From contig DATJBS010000004.1 of assembly GCA_035515235.1 (NCBI GenBank), positions 58,044 through 122,043 of the forward strand: a DNA stretch of 64,000 nucleotides, given 5' to 3'. Source of the stretch: JAMLHH01 sp035515235 (GTDB taxonomy: Bacteria > Bacteroidota > Bacteroidia > Chitinophagales > JADIYW01). The notes below the pieces were generated by a model. It ran no database searches, had not been told where the DNA came from, and saw only the letters and a program-made list of their open reading frames with translations. Shown one piece after another: positions 61,829 to 64,000 of the stretch (its first letter is position 1; every line of letters begins with the position of its first letter). A program made the position numbers and the translations under genes.

Positions 61829-63935
61829 ATTTTTCTCTGTATTCACACTTTTCAGTTGGAGTACAATTGTAAAAGCTCAACCCGAAAGATTTAATATTCA
61901 AAGATTAGCTTTCCACGATAAAATCGATCAGAAACAACGATACCTTGACATTTTGGATGGTCAATACGACGAAACCATTACTTTCAGAGATCCTATTATT
62001 ACTCAAAAAGCGACCAATGCTTATATCCATTTAATAGATTCGATACAATTAATTATAGAAGATAAAAATACGGATGGTAGTATTAGTTATGGATATTTAG
62101 TAGAAATATTTGGTGTATTGAATAGAATAAATTCTAACAATTATCATCTCGCTGAATATTTTGAAAATAGATTTGAAAACATCTCTAATATTCTAAAGCA
62201 TAAAGACGATGAGTTTTTGCTGAATTATTTATTGAGAGATGTTCAGTCTTCTATCACTAATATTATTTTTTTTAGAGAATTACCAATTGCTGAGAACTTC
62301 TTACTCAAGGCCGCTCATCTATATCCTAATGAAGTCTTAAAAGAAATCAATAGTTTCTCCAATGAGCCTTATGCTTTAAAAATCGTAGAAGAAGTTGCAA
62401 GAGTCTCTCCTATGGCTATTAAAAAATACTTTAATAGTAAAAATATGGTGAATACTTTTGTCGTAGAAAGTCAAGATAGCGTTGTTAATTTAATCACTGA
62501 TTTATTTTACAAATACGGCAATGAGTCCAAAGTATACTTTTTCATTGATATGATTAAAGAAGGCACTGTTTCTCCAGATTTAATGCATAGTGTTTCAAAA
62601 TATCCACTTACCTACTTGAATGCATTAATTAGAGCGAAACAAAAAGATCATCTAATTGGAGATTATGACGTAGAGCGCGAGTTGAGTGTAAAAGCTTTAG
62701 AAGAAGTAAGAAAAGTGAATGATTTACATGACCTCACCGACATGTCTAAAAGATTTGCAGCTGTAAAAGATATGGGTGCTTCCGAACTTTATACATTGAT
62801 TGTTTATAGTCCTGAAGAAATTTTCACTTCTACATTTAATGGATTATTTGAAAGATTACTGAATAGCATGAAAGCGGAAGGCATGAATGGTTATTTACTT
62901 TTAGAGCAAATCCATTTTAATAAATTTAGAACTTTCGTAAAATTATGTGCAGGTTATAATTCTTTGGAAAAATTCTTATCTACAATGCCCGAAGAACAAG
63001 CAGTAGATATTTTAAGGAGATTCGTATCGGAGCTCAATGCTGATGATGGCAATATATCTGAAGCAGTGAATGTAGCAGACACTTTTGGCAGCTTGGATAA
63101 TCCAGATCATTTAAAAATTTTCGACGCATACCTAAAAGAAGAATACGCCAAACCAGAAAACACTAAAGACACCAAAGTCCTTTATGGCTTATTGCTCAAA
63201 TTGCTTTTCCAAAAAACTGAAGCACTACCTGATAGTGTGTTATCGGTAGAATTACAACAATATCCAATTCCTCCAGTAGATCAAATTAGTATAGAATCTT
63301 TGAGCGATTCCACAGGTACGACTCAAATGCATTTTTTCTTTGACGACGACGATGGATTGACTTCATATCATACTTTTATCGCGGCATTTAAATCTGCGGG
63401 CTTTTCAATTCAAGATTTCCAGCACTACGTAGTGATTAAAAATAAAGGAAAACATACCACTACTATTTATGCCAATAAGCCTCTGTCTGAAAGAGAAGGG
63501 CAAGCAATTTTAGTACAAATGGTGCAAGAAGGAATTATTCATCCTACAGTTATTGTTCATAGAGGACATAGCTATTACGCGATGAATACTATTTCACAAA
63601 TTCCTAATTATGCAAAAGTCGTCTTTTTAGGCTCATGTGGTGGCTATCATAATATCAGCGAGGTCATTCATCGTGCTCCACAAGCTCATATTATCGCTTC
63701 AAAACAAATCGGCACGTATATCGTGAATAATAATTTACTCGTCGAAATGAGTAAGCTCCTAAGAGATCAAGATCAATTAACTTGGGCCACTTTATGGGCA
63801 ACTATGAATAGCAAACTCAAAGGAAGCGGTAAAAGCTATGAAAGATTTTTAGATTATGTACCTCCCCACAAAAATTTGGGTGCCATATTTATTCAGTCTT
63901 ATAATAGAATCACTCGAGAAGAGTTTGGTCAATAA
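61806..63935 (+). CDS. Large secreted protein with C-terminal caspase-fold-like domain (paralog 2)
   Basis: 709 residues with a signal peptide (about 1-24, ending VKAQ-PE). The helical region is shorter than in paralog 1 but shares blocks such as 'SPEEIFTSTFNGLFERLL' with 'GEDEIIQKSFYKMLLTLI'. The C-terminal domain has 'HFFFDDDDGLTSYHTFIAAF', VIVHRGH (His585, His588) and 'VVFLGSCGGYH' (Cys611); the His-Cys distance is again 26 residues. The end 'DYVPPHKNLGAIFI' equals 'DYIPPHKNAAAILI' in paralog 1. Overlap with the previous gene by 23 bases points to translational coupling, so the two proteins likely act together. Function unknown. Confidence 0.7.
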   Translation: MTFWNLIKFFSVFTLFSWSTIVKAQPERFNIQRLAFHDKIDQKQRYLDILDGQYDETITFRDPIITQKATNAYIHLIDSIQLIIEDKNTDGSISYGYLVEIFGVLNRINSNNYHLAEYFENRFENISNILKHKDDEFLLNYLLRDVQSSITNIIFFRELPIAENFLLKAAHLYPNEVLKEINSFSNEPYALKIVEEVARVSPMAIKKYFNSKNMVNTFVVESQDSVVNLITDLFYKYGNESKVYFFIDMIKEGTVSPDLMHSVSKYPLTYLNALIRAKQKDHLIGDYDVERELSVKALEEVRKVNDLHDLTDMSKRFAAVKDMGASELYTLIVYSPEEIFTSTFNGLFERLLNSMKAEGMNGYLLLEQIHFNKFRTFVKLCAGYNSLEKFLSTMPEEQAVDILRRFVSELNADDGNISEAVNVADTFGSLDNPDHLKIFDAYLKEEYAKPENTKDTKVLYGLLLKLLFQKTEALPDSVLSVELQQYPIPPVDQISIESLSDSTGTTQMHFFFDDDDGLTSYHTFIAAFKSAGFSIQDFQHYVVIKNKGKHTTTIYANKPLSEREGQAILVQMVQEGIIHPTVIVHRGHSYYAMNTISQIPNYAKVVFLGSCGGYHNISEVIHRAPQAHIIASKQIGTYIVNNNLLVEMSKLLRDQDQLTWATLWATMNSKLKGSGKSYERFLDYVPPHKNLGAIFIQSYNRITREEFGQ

Positions 63936-63972
63936 TTTTCTATTTGAATTGGTAAAAGAGTAAGATATTATC

Positions 63973-64000
63973 ATGACAGAAAAGGTATTGGATATGATCA
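63973..64000 (+). CDS. Start of a further gene, cut by the window edge
   Basis: An ATG at 63973 opens a frame (MTEKVLDMI) that reaches the window end, 37 bases after the paralog 2 stop and on the same strand. Nine codons are too few to name a product. Confidence 0.3.

Overview
The window is a chromosomal segment of an AT-rich member of the Bacteroidota. The evidence is consistent: -7 boxes of the TAnnTTTG type instead of sigma70 boxes, almost no Shine-Dalgarno sequences, three giant secreted proteins ending in the gliding-motility-associated (type B) C-terminal sorting domain of type IX secretion, a PorP/SprF protein, and typical families (DUF2911, WbqC, DUF2795, short GatC, PduO). A saprospirian or chitinophagian relative is a guess; no rRNA gene is present to settle it.

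Layout. 1-661: start of a MacB/FtsX-like ABC permease (minus strand, cut by the window edge). 812-5298: DUF2911 lipid/periplasmic protein, WbqC-like protein, and a run of three envelope genes (lipid A-type acyltransferase, GT2 glycosyltransferase, RmlD-like reductase). 5300-6310: four head-to-tail copies of a ~215-bp repeat. 6364-8338: DUF2795, PduO adenosyltransferase, LolD/MacB ATPase, gatC. 8648-15778: a 2376-residue T9SS adhesin (VWA, seven-bladed SBBP propeller, GEVED, fifteen 53-residue repeats, sorting domain). 15779-16458: repeat-rich intergenic DNA. 16459-18118: trpS and a deoxynucleoside kinase that seems to lack an ATG/GTG/TTG start. 18276-24158: outer-membrane protein, long FabG-type reductase with divergent MarR regulator, a GH5 lipoprotein with the remnant of a duplicated copy behind it, and a HAD phosphatase.

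24306-30337 is an integrated mobile element of ~6 kb: it sits in the 3' end of a tRNA-Val(GAC) gene, is bounded by a 17-bp direct repeat, and carries a tyrosine recombinase, an excisionase-like HTH protein, a RepA-like AAA ATPase, a zinc-finger primase-like protein, a DUF5681-like protein, and two unknown proteins. It has no relaxase. The tRNA's presumed native terminator is now at 30343-30366, beyond the right end, while the element supplies a new one directly behind the tRNA.

30436-39858: DUF1761 protein, tRNA-Cys, folB, an acyl-CoA dehydrogenase of the glutaryl-CoA type, dnaB, a GH25 muramidase, thrB and thrA, and a PlsC-type acyltransferase. 39853-50874: PorP/SprF protein translationally coupled to a 1509-residue PKD protein, an NlpC/P60 peptidase, and a second 1521-residue PKD protein that is a full-length paralog of the first. 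51090-54321: a compact nucleotide-salvage run (NAD(P)HX repair enzyme, sirtuin, Nudix hydrolase, cytidine deaminase). 54318-57140: copper P-type ATPase and an isolated AraC-type HTH fragment. 57574-58650: ribosomal operon rpsF-rpsR-rplI. 58841-63935: two overlapping genes for large secreted proteins sharing a C-terminal domain with an HRG ... GSCGG pattern that looks like a caspase-fold (clan CD) peptidase; I do not recognise a named family and consider this pair, with the mobile element, the best candidate for something undescribed.
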